Shown here piece by piece: positions 17,001 through 27,507 of a stretch of 64,000 bases of DNA. The position numbers and the translations under genes were made by a program. This stretch comes from Siniperca chuatsi (taxonomy: Eukaryota > Chordata > Actinopteri > Centrarchiformes > Sinipercidae). The stretch is taken from NCBI RefSeq assembly GCF_020085105.1, contig NC_058042.1, forward strand, positions 14,152,501-14,216,500, written 5' to 3'. How positions within the stretch are numbered: position 1 is the first letter of the stretch; the number at the start of each line of letters is the position of its first letter. The notes below the pieces were generated by a model. The model made no database searches, was not told the DNA's origin, and saw only the letters and a program-made list of their open reading frames with translations.

Positions 17001-19139
17001 TTTACAGTTAAACTCCAATCTGCTATAAGTGAAATAAAAATCCAAAAAAGCCACACAAAGAGTGAAATGTTCAGGTATTACTGTGCAGATATAAATTTAT
17101 CTTCAGTTTTTTATAAATATGTTAGTGACTAACATTAGCATTTTTACATAATAGTAAGGTGTGGAAAAAGTAACAATCGAACTTAATGTTAAGATTAAAT
17201 GTTAGTCAGTTTGTCAATTAAGTAATTGTACCGGTACATTTTTATCCTGCGCAGGAGTTAAAAAAAATACTGGAAATTATGTTTTGTAATTTCTATATTT
17301 ATCTATAAGTTTTGAAGCAGTATAAGTTTAGGCACACATAATTCACTCAAATCAAACACTTGGCACACTTAATTATGGGAACTGGGCAAAATACATGAAT
17401 TTAATATTATTTGTTTATTGGAATTATCCCGAGAGGCTGGTTTTCCACACAACAATGCCATTAATTTGTACGTGAGAATAAGGAACTTGAGTTCCTTTTT
17501 TATGTTGTTTATTTCTTATCTATTTGTGTTGTTAGATGTTTATTGTTGTTGTTACTGTTTGTTTCTGATACAGACACTTTATATCATCTACAGTATTTGT
17601 TGAATCGAACTGTTCTGAAAACTCAATTAAAAAAAAAAAAAAAGTTTTAAAGAAAGAGAGTAAGCAGATTGCTGTGCAGATGGTTGGGATGTAAACCCAA
17701 AACATTAATATGTATGAAAAAAATGCAGATGCCTTCATCAGTGGCACTAACCACACACACAACCTGTGTTTACTTTAATTTTGAATCATCCAATAAAAAC
17801 ACATACTACAAGATACTTTAACCAGTAGCTTTATGTGTGAAGGGGTTAATGTCCTGACAGGCAATGGATTGGTTTTGGACAGATGTGTTAGTCTTGCTTC
17901 AGCTGTGTTTTGATGTTATCTGTCTTTCTTCGCTCTCTGCTCCGATCGCTTTCTCAGGGTTGGAGCTGTGTGACCCTCCCCATCGTCTCATGGTTGCCAT
18001 GGTCAGCGGCTTCTTCGCCGTGTTCGCAGAGCTGCTGTTGCCGGGCATCGCTGTTCTGTGCCGCGATTGGCCCGTTCTCCAGGCTGTGGCTACTTTGCCT
18101 CTGCTCCTGCTGCTCTCCTATTGGTGGTGAGTCAGGTGGCAATGTGTGGGGTGCATTGGTGGACACACCATGTGTGTATTTGGTGAAGGGCAGTTTATTA
18201 TTTTACAGTGGTGCTCAGTGTACTAGTCTCACATTGTGACATAGTGTGATATGTTTGTTAGGAATTGCTCCTGTTTCAAGCTCACACCTTCTGACAGCCA
18301 CACCTGAATTCACATTGAAACCACATGTTCGAATAAATAAAATCCTACTTGGAAACTTCTTGTGAACACCACTCAGAGTTAGTTTAGTTCTGTTTAGTTA
18401 TTTATTCAGGAAGTGTCCTTGAGATCAAGGTTGCTTTTACATGAGACCCGAGGACAAATTACAAATATACAACCTCACACAATTCAATCACACAAAGCAG
18501 TTATCACACACAGACACACGTAAACAACATTCACAAGTATTATACATCAGAAAGTAGAACCCAGAAGTCCTCAGAAGAATGAGCGTCTCTAACTTCAGTT
18601 TATAATGCAGTTCATTCCAGTAGATGTCTTCCGCAGTCTTGAGTTTGTATGAGGAACTTATAAAGCTAACATATCCTGTACTCTGGTGTCATGGGTATTA
18701 GCTCTGAACTCAACTAAGGATGTTAAATATCTGGGCAAGACTGCAAGATTGCAAGACTTTATAAATGAAAGTACGCAGATGCCCTCTAGATAAAGTGGTC
18801 AAATAATGTTACAATGACAACATTTTCTGTAATCTTTCCAAGAAATCGTATTAGGAAGAAAACACCCAATTTGTGCATGCCTTTATCTTTTCACCCTCTT
18901 TGTCGATGTTACAGAGAATGTTTGAGCTCTGTAACTCTCTGAGGTATGATAACAGAGTTTGTTTTTTTTCAGCTGTGCGTCAGTGTTTCCTGAGTCTCCT
19001 CGCTGGCTGCTGGCCACAGCTCAGATCCCACAGCTGAAGAGGAGCCTCCAGGAATTCTCCACCAGGAATGGCATTTGTCTGCGAGATGAAATCTACCCTG
19101 GTGAAACCCTGCTGTCAGGTATATACACACACACACACA

Positions 19140-19186
<47 letters not shown>

Positions 19187-22100
19187 GCCTGTATGCACAC
19201 ACTGACGCAAACTGGTCTAAACCAATTTTAATTTTAATAAACCATTAAAATATTGGGGAAACAAGCAACAAAACAAGCATTATCTTGATAGTATGAGTTA
19301 CTGCACAGGACAAAAACTGAACATTTCCCAAACTGTGCCAAAAAAGACACAAGGCTCTCATCCTAGATTTACAGTGAACTCAAAAGCATGATAGGCTCTG
19401 TCATATTTTGGATTTGACCGACATGAAAGCAATACCTGTTTTCTCCATCCAAACTCCATCCATCCTGTACTTTACATGTTGTTTTGTCAGAATAAATCTT
19501 GCCAACCTAAATATTGATATCCTTGCTATCATCAGAGCACTCTTGTTAGTTAATTGTTCACACATAAATCCAAGTTAGGGCTGCAGCTAACGATTATTTT
19601 CAATTATAAATTCTTGTTTCCTAAAGCCACAGTATGTTGTAGCATTATGTTTTGTCCAACAAACAGTCCAAAACCCAAATCCACTCAGTTTACAATGTCA
19701 TAAAACACAAAACCAGAAAATCCTAACAATTGAAAAGCTATAACCAATAAAAATGACCTAAGCGATGAATCGATTATGAAAATAGCTGCGAATTAATTTT
19801 CTGACCAGAGTGAAATGACAGTGGAGTATGTTAGCTCTGCTGAATGCATGTTTCTTTCAAGTTTAAGAGCAAGGAATCAGTCCTCATGAATTCTGTAGCA
19901 GATTAAAGGTTTAAATGCATTAAACTGATCATATTGAATGACCTTAATTTTAATAAGAGGAAGGAGCAGTTTTACACTCACTTCTGGCTATCAGAATAAA
20001 ATCAGTGTTCATACTGAATAACAGTATTCATCTCAGTAAATTAATTTTAAAACGGGGCACCACTCCTTTACAATGAGAAAATCTTGATGGCCATTCATAA
20101 TAATTAATAAATAAATAAATAATTAAATTAATTAATAATCAGTTTCATAAATAATCAATTTAGTCTAATAATTAATAAGTGAATGAATGACCATCTGACA
20201 CCAGAGGATCCAGTAAATGATTATTTTGGTTAGCGGTATTAACTTGTGTAAACACAGGACACCACTATGTGGACAAATTTTAATAGTTACCAATTAAATA
20301 AACTAGGCACCGTTCAGCAACTGAAAGGTTTTGGAAAGTCAAGAGAGATTATTATTATTATTATTATTAGGAATTATTAATCACTGGAAGTAATTTAGCC
20401 ATCATACCTGTTGATGGTAGATCCTAATTTCAGACATGGCACAGCCTCCTTTTAGCAGGCTTCTTTCTTTTAGAGTTGTTGGATATTTGCATTTTTCAAA
20501 CATGTGTGCTATTGGTCAAGATTCAGTCAGGCGTTATCGTTATCAGTTGTTGGAAGGCACCACACACTTTTATGAATAAAACTGGATATTGTCCACTGCT
20601 ATTATGACGACACACCATATATAGGTTACACACACATACAGTATTGTTCAAAATAATAGCAGTACAATGTGACTAACCAGAATAATCAAGGTTTTTAGTA
20701 TATTTTTTATTGCTACGTGGCAAACAAGTTACCAGTAGGTTCAGTAGATTCTCAGAAAACAAACAAGACCCAGCATTCATGATATGCACGCTCTTAAGGC
20801 TGTGCAATTGGGGTATTAGTTGAAAGGGGTGTGTTCAAAAAAATAGCAGTGTGGCATTCAATCACTGAGGTCATCAATTTTGTGAAGAAACAGGTGTGAA
20901 TCAGGTGGCCCCTATTTAAGGATGAAGCCAACACTTGTTGAACATGCATTTGAAAGCTGAGGAAAATGGGTCGTTCAAGACATTGTTCAGAAGAACAGCG
21001 TACTTTGATTAAAAAGTTGATTGGAGAGGGGAAAACCTATAAAGAGGTGCAAAAAATGATGATAGGCTGTTCAGCTAAAATGATCTCCAATGCCTTAAAA
21101 TGGAGAGCAAAACCAGAGAGACGTGGAAGAAAACGGAAGACAACCATCAAAATGGATAGAAGAATAACCAGAATGGCAAAGGCTCAGCCAATGATCACCT
21201 CCAGGATGATCAAAGACAGTCTGGAGTTACCTGTAAGTACTGTGACAGTTAGAAGACGTCTGTGTGAAGCTAATCTATTTTCAAGAATCCCCGCAAAGTC
21301 CCTCTGTTAAAAAAAGGCATGTGCAGAAGAGGTTACAATTTGCCAAAGAACACATCAACTGGCCTAAAGAGAAATGGAGGAACATTTTGTGGACTGATGA
21401 GAGCAAAATAGTTCTTTTTTTTTTTGGTCCAAGGGCCACAGGCAGTTTGTGAGACGACCCCAAACTCTGAATTCAAGCCACAGTACACAGTGAAGACAGT
21501 GAAGCATGGAGGTGCAAGCATCATGATATGGGCATGTTTCTCCTACTATGGTGTTGGGCCTATTTATCGCATACCAGGGATCATGGATCAGTTTGCATAT
21601 GTTAAAATACTTGAAGAGGTCATGTTGCCCTATGCTGAAGAGGACATGCCCTTGAAATGGTTGTTTCAACAAGACAATGACCCAAAACACACTAGTAAAC
21701 GGGCAAAGTCTTGGTTCCAAACCAACAAAATTAATGTTATGGAGTGGCCAGCCCAATCTCCAGACCTTAATCCAATTGAGAACTTGTGGGGTGATATCAA
21801 AAATGCTGTTTCTGAAGCAAAACCAAGAAATGTGAATGAATTGTGGAATGTTGTTAAAGAATCATGGAGTGGAATAACAGCTGAGAGGTGCCACAAGTTG
21901 GTTGACTCCATGCCACACAGATGTCAAGCAGTTTTAAAAACTGTGGTCATACAACTAAATATTAGTTTAGTGATTCACAGGATTGCTAAATCCCAGAAAA
22001 TTTTTTTGTACAAAATAGTTTTGAGTTTGTACAGTCAAAGGTAGACACTGCTATTTTTTTGAACACACCCCTTTCAACTAATACCCCAATTGCACAGCCT

Positions 22101-25100
22101 TAAGAGCGTGCATATCATGAATGCTGGGTCTTGTTTGTTTTCTGAGAATCTACTGAACCTACTGGTAACTTGTTTGCCACGTAGCAATAAAAAATATACT
22201 AAAAACCTTGATTATTCTGGTTAGTCACATTGTACTGCTATTATTTTGAACAATACTGTACATCTGCAACAGTAAATTAAATAGTAAAATAAAATGATAC
22301 AAGTTAGATGTCTATATATTTTAGCAAAATGTGGAATCTCACAATGTCTTTGTTCTTAAAGTCTGTGAGGGGCCCGCACAAGAGAGGGGTTATTTCTTCT
22401 TACTAATACACACACACTGTGCTGTGTGTGGGGGGCAGAGATGACATTCCTACTTGCATTTTATCTTATTGTAAGCTATGATCAATTGCTTTGTTGTATA
22501 CCTGCAGGAGAAAAAGTTGCAATTTAGTTAAGTGGCTTAGGTTGTTCATGCTTCGTGAGTTTTTGCAGGCCCGCCGTAAAGAGAAATTGTCATTCAACCT
22601 TCCATTTGTGACCTGAGTCCGGCAAAGGTCATGGGAAAGAGGAGGTTACTGGGAAAGGCTTATCAGTTGTCTGGAATGGCCTGGTTTATGGCTTAGAGGC
22701 CAGCTCTCAGAAAAGTCTGTTTTCATTAATAAAGATCCAAAATGTTCATCAGGATCGGGGTGATCATTCTGGAGCCTTAGTGCATATGTTATTTATGCTC
22801 ACTGACTTGCCATGTAATCCATATATTGATTCACATTAATAGAATTTGTAACAAATAGATTTTAACCCTTCCATTAAACCCTGCTGAATTACACCTACCC
22901 TGAAAACCTTTGGCTCTTTGGGGATACGATGAATTCTTTATAAGTATTTTTCATCTTCTTTTTCTGTTTGCAGAGATAGATTCAGCATACGGAGAAGACT
23001 GTCAGCCGCGGTACTTGTTAGTTCTGGAGCTGCGTCGGACTCGTGTTATCTGGAAGAACTGCCTCATCCTCAGCTTCACGCTGTGAGTTTTTATTCTCAG
23101 TGAGAAAAGGAAAGTTCACCTGACTTGACAGGCTTGTTGAATCAACATGGTTGTCGATTGTACCTCACTGATTTCACCACTGAAATTTCCATTTCATGAT
23201 GAAAGTGATATGCAGAGTGTTGGGTTTCATAGATGTTTATGGTCTAACTCTCCTGTCTCTCCTCCAGGTTCATTGGAACAGGCATCCAGTATTGTTTCAC
23301 CAGAAACCTGCACAGTTATTCAAACAACTTCTACTTCAGCTACTTTCTCCGAGTGATAACGGGAGCACTGGCCTGCATCTTCATCTGCTTGTCTGTCAAT
23401 CACTTTGGTCGGCGTGGTATGCTTCTGCTCTCTGCCATCATTACTGGACTGTCATCGCTGCTGCTGCTGGCCCTCACTCAGTGTACGTTATATCCACGTA
23501 TTTTGTTTACAACATTATTTTACTTTTGATAACATTTGTGCCTCAAGATGCAGTTTTTCTAACTTGTTTTTTAAGCACCTCCAAACAGGCAATTTCAACT
23601 TCTTTAAAGGGCTCAGAACACCAACACAATAATTGTGTTAAGTAATCAAAATTTTGGAAATATAATGAAGACTGGGTGGTGACATACATTTTCCATTGTC
23701 TAACATGTTAATTGGAAAGTGACAGTAAAAAAAATTATTATTATTAAATTATTGGTGCCATAAATTTCGGAAATTAATTGATTTAACTTGTAATGAATGC
23801 ATTTCCTGACAGACAGCTGATTACTTTAAAGTCAATAAGGCATCACTGGGATCATGTTATTTTGTTCCTTGAAGTGGAACCAGAAATAAGTGAAATGACA
23901 ATTCAGATGTTTCACAATCAGCTCAACACAATTCTTGACATATTTTGTAGTAGAAGAACTTGACTTTAAGAAAAATGGGTTATGAAACAACATGTATTAA
24001 AATTAAATCTTTCTCTTTTTTGGAAATCATGAAATGGGACAGTTCATTTTTGCAAGCTTAGATATGAAGGAAACACTGTAGATCATCCATGGGGTCAGGA
24101 CCCAACATGGGAATTGATATTAATTTAATCATTTGGAGCTTCCCCCATGCTCTTGAACACAAAATGCTTATGCCATATTGATATTCACATGACAAGTTCA
24201 AAGGTTGGGATCGTGCCAGTTTTGGGGTCCCAGGCCAGAAAATGTCGATTATCTCTGCTGTAAATGGTGCTGCAGTTACAATTTTTGCACAGAAAATTAA
24301 TAAGTTGGTCTGTTGTCCTTTTATGTGTCAGACCTGCATGGTGGCCTGGTGCTGGTGCTCTCTGTCGTGGGTCTGCTGTTCTCTCAGGCTCTCGCCATGC
24401 TCAGTGCGTTCTTTGCCTGTGAAGTGATGCCGACCGTGGTTCGGTAAGTGTCTGTCACCTTGGCCAAAGTGATGAGGCTGTTGATATATTTTTCTTATTG
24501 TCAACAAATCCCATGATAAGAGCAAAACAAACAATGAATTAATCCAACTTAGGAGTGTTGCCTGTGTAGCTGAAGGCTGATATATCTTATTTTGAATGTG
24601 TATTAATCCACTGGTGAAAATAGTCCCTGCAAATTATTCCTGTTTGAGTAACATTTACTAAAAACTACAGTGCCCAGCTGTTTCAGGAAATTATTTAGCC
24701 TTTTTTTAAAATGTCTAGGAGGAACAAATAGGCTTGGGGCTGAGTGCTACAGACAGGGCGGGAAGTTGGAAAGTATAGATACAGTAAAAAATGCAACACA
24801 AGAAATAAAGTACTGTCAGATCATTACACCTTGGTGCCTCCCCCTGATGAGTTTTGTTCTCCTTTTCCTGCTACTCCTCCCTCTCTCTGTCAGAGGCGGT
24901 TGCCTCGGCCTGGTGCTGGCAGCGGGTTGTGTTGGCATGGCTGCCTCCTCCCTGATGGAGCTCCAGAATAACGGCGGCTACTTCCTCCACCATGTCATCT
25001 TCGCCTCCTTTGCCGTCCTCTCCGTTCTCTGCATAATGCTCCTACCTGAAAGCAAACGTAAGCCGCTCCCAGACTCCCTGAAGGAGGGCGAGAGCCAGCG

Positions 25101-25338
25101 CCGGCCTCCTCTCTTCCTGTCGCAGCCCGACAGGGACAACCTGCCGCTACTGAGCGCCCGGCCTCCTTTGTCGGAGTACAACCCTGATAACTATTCCCGC
25201 TTGGTCTCTGCCACCAGGAGGATGTTGACTAAAGATAATTTGCCTTATAGGATCGCTGTACCAAGTCATCCACCTCTGCTGTCAGACAGTGAAACACAGG
25301 GACAAGAGAATGAGACACTGAGAGAGGATATATCTTAA
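8022..25338 (+). CDS. slc22a31: Solute carrier family 22 member 31-like transporter
   Basis: This is a major-facilitator membrane protein of the organic cation/anion transporter family; its substrate is not evident. Exons are 8022-8453, 12844-12947, 13541-13695, 17958-18126, 18973-19118, 22974-23082, 23268-23482, 24332-24443 and 24894-25338. Together they give 628 residues in one frame with GT-AG borders. An in-frame GTG lies at 8004, but the first ATG is at 8022. TM1 ([18 protein letters not shown]) is followed by a large extracellular loop with four N-glycosylation sequons (NFT, NLT, NGT, NSS) and WNLVCSDYW, the SLC22 hallmark. The cytoplasmic MFS motif is DWLGRRR, the second-half equivalent is NHFGRRG, and the linker motif is PESPRWL. 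The last exon encodes TM11-12 and a polar C-terminal tail of about 90 residues. Location next to ankrd11 matches human SLC22A31. Family certain; member assigned by synteny. Confidence 0.83.
12030..12290. repeat. Repeat family F, copy 1
   Basis: It begins with a segment resembling 'tttttcttattgtcaacaaatccc' and ends with a segment like 'ggcttggggctgagagcc', and shares both with 24480-24780. A rearranged third copy lies at 51757-51935, where the second segment is inverted. Its class is not recognised; a MITE is plausible. Confidence 0.55.
12480..12780. repeat. MITE family E, copy 1 (partial)
   Basis: It shares long stretches with the copies at 33335-33760, 45895-46257 and 49745-50255: 'acttaagtaaaagtac', 'tactcctcatgcagaatgg', and 'cactttaatgttgcagctgg'-like segments. 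Full copies of this family are bounded by inverted AGTGGTGGAA ends. This copy lacks a clear left terminus. Confidence 0.6.
13696..17957 (+). other. slc22a31 intron 3
   Basis: A 4.3-kb AT-rich intron. Nothing inside could be supported as an exon or RNA gene. A purine-rich, G-rich block lies at about 16780-16860 and a poly(A) run at about 17629-17643. Confidence 0.5.
18395..18850 (-). mobile_element. LINE-derived 3' region, reverse orientation
   Basis: Read on the minus strand, this begins from a tail of the form 'ttgatctcaaggacacttcctgaataaata'. It is the same 3' tail type (…ctcaatgagacctcctaaataaataaa…) as the LINE fragment ending near 54450. Only the tail comparison supports the call; the interior is not recognisably coding. 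Confidence 0.5.
19124..19185. repeat. (AC)n microsatellite beside the exon 5 donor
   Basis: About 30 AC units with one interruption at 19140. The tract begins roughly five bases after the slc22a31 exon 5 splice donor (GT at 19119-19120). Confidence 0.95.
19576..19803. repeat. MITE family D ('ggctgcaactaacgatta' type), copy 1
   Basis: The left end 'tagggctgcagctaacgat' matches 36554 onward directly and 31951 leftward as reverse complement. The right end contains the 'atgaatcgattatgaaaat' type sequence that is the inverse of the left end. This is a widespread teleost non-autonomous element; its location is intron 5 of slc22a31. Confidence 0.65.
20348..20369. repeat. (ATT)n microsatellite
   Basis: Seven consecutive ATT units. 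Confidence 0.85.
20639..20852 (+). repeat. Left terminal inverted repeat of the Tc1 element
   Basis: A 214-base arm starting CAGTATTGTTCAAAATAATA; reverse complement of 22045-22258. Confidence 0.93.
20966..22044 (+). pseudogene. Tc1 transposase, DD34E, two frameshifts
   Basis: The transposase would excise and reinsert the element at TA sites. The reading frame is split into three: 20966 to about 21300 (N-terminal helix-turn-helix DNA-binding part, [20 protein letters not shown]), about 21290 to 21425 (containing WTDES, first catalytic Asp), and about 21424 to 22044 (containing [10 protein letters not shown], second Asp, and NPIENLW, the Glu). The second Asp and Glu are separated by 34 residues, as in Tc1 proteins. 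Shifts fall near 21290-21310, in a run of A, and near 21412-21440, in a run of T. Both look like single-base slips in homopolymers. No premature stop is seen apart from those caused by the shifts. The protein is not expected to be functional as it stands. Confidence 0.92.
22045..22258 (-). repeat. Right terminal inverted repeat of the Tc1 element
   Basis: Reverse complement of the left arm over all 214 bases, followed by the TA duplication. Confidence 0.93.
24480..24780. repeat. Repeat family F, copy 2
   Basis: Parallel in order to the copy at 12030-12290: 'ttttcttattgtcaac' at the left, then 'gcctgtgtagc', then 'ggcttggggctgag' and 'acagggcgggaag' at the right. It fills most of slc22a31 intron 8. 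Confidence 0.6.
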
Positions 25339-27270
25339 CTTAACAGACCCTCCTTATCCTCCACTGTACAGACTTGGATTATCTCTCCTCCTTCTTCTAG
25401 ACATACCTCTACAGACAGTCTACCATCATTCATCATTTAATTATTTCCTGAGTCACTTGCAGGTCATAACTCAACTGAAGAACCGACCTTGGCTTGGATG
25501 CAGTGCACTTTAGAGTGATGGCTCAAACTTTGTCAATTTTTAGCAATATATCAGTCTTTTCTTGTTATATTTTACACTTGAAGCCGTTACTGTGCTGTGG
25601 CATTTTCTCATGTGGATTCAGGTAATGCAGTGAAAAACAATGGCCTTCTTTAGCTAAAGTGTCATCCAGACCTTTGTGAGGGCTAAAAACTATGCACTGC
25701 ATGTTATGGTTGTTTTGTGTGGTATATTCCTTTTGAAATACAGTGCAGTTGAGGTCACAATGCTCATCTGTGTGGAGGCATTCAAACCAAATTGTGAGAC
25801 ACTAGTTTTGCCAGAGAAGCTTGCTCAACTGTGCGGCTGCTGTTGATCATGTGAGCAGCAGGCCCTTTGTCCATTTATTAGTAACTCATGCACTTTTCAT
25901 TAAGTCTGTCCGTCTGATTCACCAGCAGTGTCTCGGTGCTGATAGGATCCCAATGAAGCACCAAGACACACAAGACTGGTTCACACACTGTTGTTGTAGA
26001 GTCTTGTGTTATACTTGTGAAGCACACAAGAGAGCGCTAAATGATGCACTGGTCATTGAATATGATGACGGATATTCCTCTACCAAACCTTGTTAATCCA
26101 AAAATTTAACTTAGAAGTATTTGGCCAAATGTTGGGATGTGATCTGTGTGGAAAAATAACACCAGATACCAACCAGAGGATAGTGAATTCTGTCTGACGA
26201 GTTTGTCTACTCTATAAATCACTGTTAGGTTACAAACTATTATTTAAAGGGTGCTATTTTTACATTATTTTTCTCTTCAGACACTGAAAGTAGCTGATGA
26301 ATTTGCAAATGCACTAACCACTATAGCTGGCAGACACAAAGTTAATCCCTTTTCTGTCTTGTAATGATTATGAATTGTGTCCTTTTGAGTTATGAGTAAA
26401 AAAATATATAACACTGGTTTCAATGCTTCAGAATTTATCAGGACCAACCTTAACTGGAGGGCATTAGATATTTTCACAATGACTGCCTGATACAACACAA
26501 ATCTTTTTTTTTTTGCTTTATTTAATATTTACTGTTAAACAGTGAGGACATTCTGCCTGTTAATGCTTTTCCATCTTGTGACACTGTTACAGAAAAGATG
26601 TTGAACTCTTCAAGGCTGCCGTGTCTGTGTGTGTGTATAAAATAGGAGAAAAGAACTACTGGAATAGTTTACTGTATGTACATTGGCAGTCAATTTATAA
26701 TTTTACCTTCAGTAAGCAAACAAAGGTGCTTTTGTACTGACTGAAGGTCCTACAGTTGGTCAGAGAAACTCATGTTACCACTTTTTATGTGAAAACTCTT
26801 TCCATAGACTTTTTTGTTTATCTATGTCCTTGTGAAGTGAAAGCATTAGTAACTAAGAAATATTGACTTGTTTTTATCTTAACCATCATGCCATTACTTT
26901 ACAGAACTAAATCAAGTCACATTTTCCTCCCCCCCAAGTGGAGCACCTAACTTGCAAATTAAATTCAAAACAATTGGAGTTGAAGCCACAAGGATGTTGG
27001 TCATCTCTTAGGTGTTACGCTCTCAGAACACTAGATGGAGCTCTTCTCTTAGAGATATGGTCATGTATTGTACTACTTCCTGTCAAAATGTCAGTATGCT
27101 GATGTTGAGGAATGTTTTGTGTGGGTGTGTGCATTCAGATTACACTTGTGTGACTTTGTCCATACATCATTGTCATCACACATTAACATTAGCCCACAGC
27201 AGCATCTGTCAGTCTTATGGTGGGATAAAACAGCCAGATGAGTTCAATAAACTCAACTTGGACATGAGAA
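25339..27270 (+). other. slc22a31 3' UTR (inferred)
   Basis: There is no supported gene here. The first strong poly(A) signal with a GT-rich downstream element is AATAAA at 27246-27251, so a UTR of about 1.9 kb is inferred. Short open stretches within it have no splice context. Confidence 0.45.
27246..27251 (+). terminator. Poly(A) signal, slc22a31
   Basis: AATAAA followed about 35-50 bases downstream by 'gctgtctttgttattatg', a U/GU-rich element. Confidence 0.5.
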
Positions 27271-27467
27271 TCACTGTGCCGCTGTCTTTGTTATTATGAC
27301 TTTAACTCTGTTGTAAGTCACTGGTTTCTGGTTATTTTTAGTAAAGTTAACCTGCAGACAACCAGCTGTTAAAAACCATTTCAACAGTAAACTGAAACAG
27401 TTGTTTCTGTCAGTACAGAGAGCATATGTGGAAAACATCCTGACAATTAAAACAGAGGTTTTCAGAT

Positions 27468-27473
27468 TTTATT
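27468..27473 (-). terminator. Poly(A) signal, dpep1
   Basis: TTTATT on the plus strand, which is AATAAA on the coding strand, 35 bases after the dpep1 stop; this implies a very short 3' UTR. Confidence 0.5.
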
Positions 27474-27507
27474 AGTATTCATGGACAAACTCTTGATGTA
27501 CATAAAG

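Larger units (their letters stand above)
20639..22258 (+). mobile_element. Tc1/mariner transposon, near-intact copy
   Basis: A 1620-bp element flanked by TA on both sides (20637-20638 and 22259-22260), the Tc1/mariner target duplication. Its terminal inverted repeats are 20639-20852 and 22045-22258, 214 bases each and identical by eye. Each arm contains an outer and an inner copy of a 'ttcaaaa(t/a)aatagcag' direct repeat, an IR/DR arrangement as in Sleeping Beauty-type elements. The interior encodes a Tc1 transposase broken by frameshifts. It lies in intron 5 of slc22a31 in the same orientation. Perfect arm identity suggests a recent insertion. Confidence 0.95.

Noticed and set aside
18959-19231. 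His-Thr repeat proteins on either strand around the CA tract
   Set aside because: They are artefacts of translating the dinucleotide repeat; the real exon stops at 19118.
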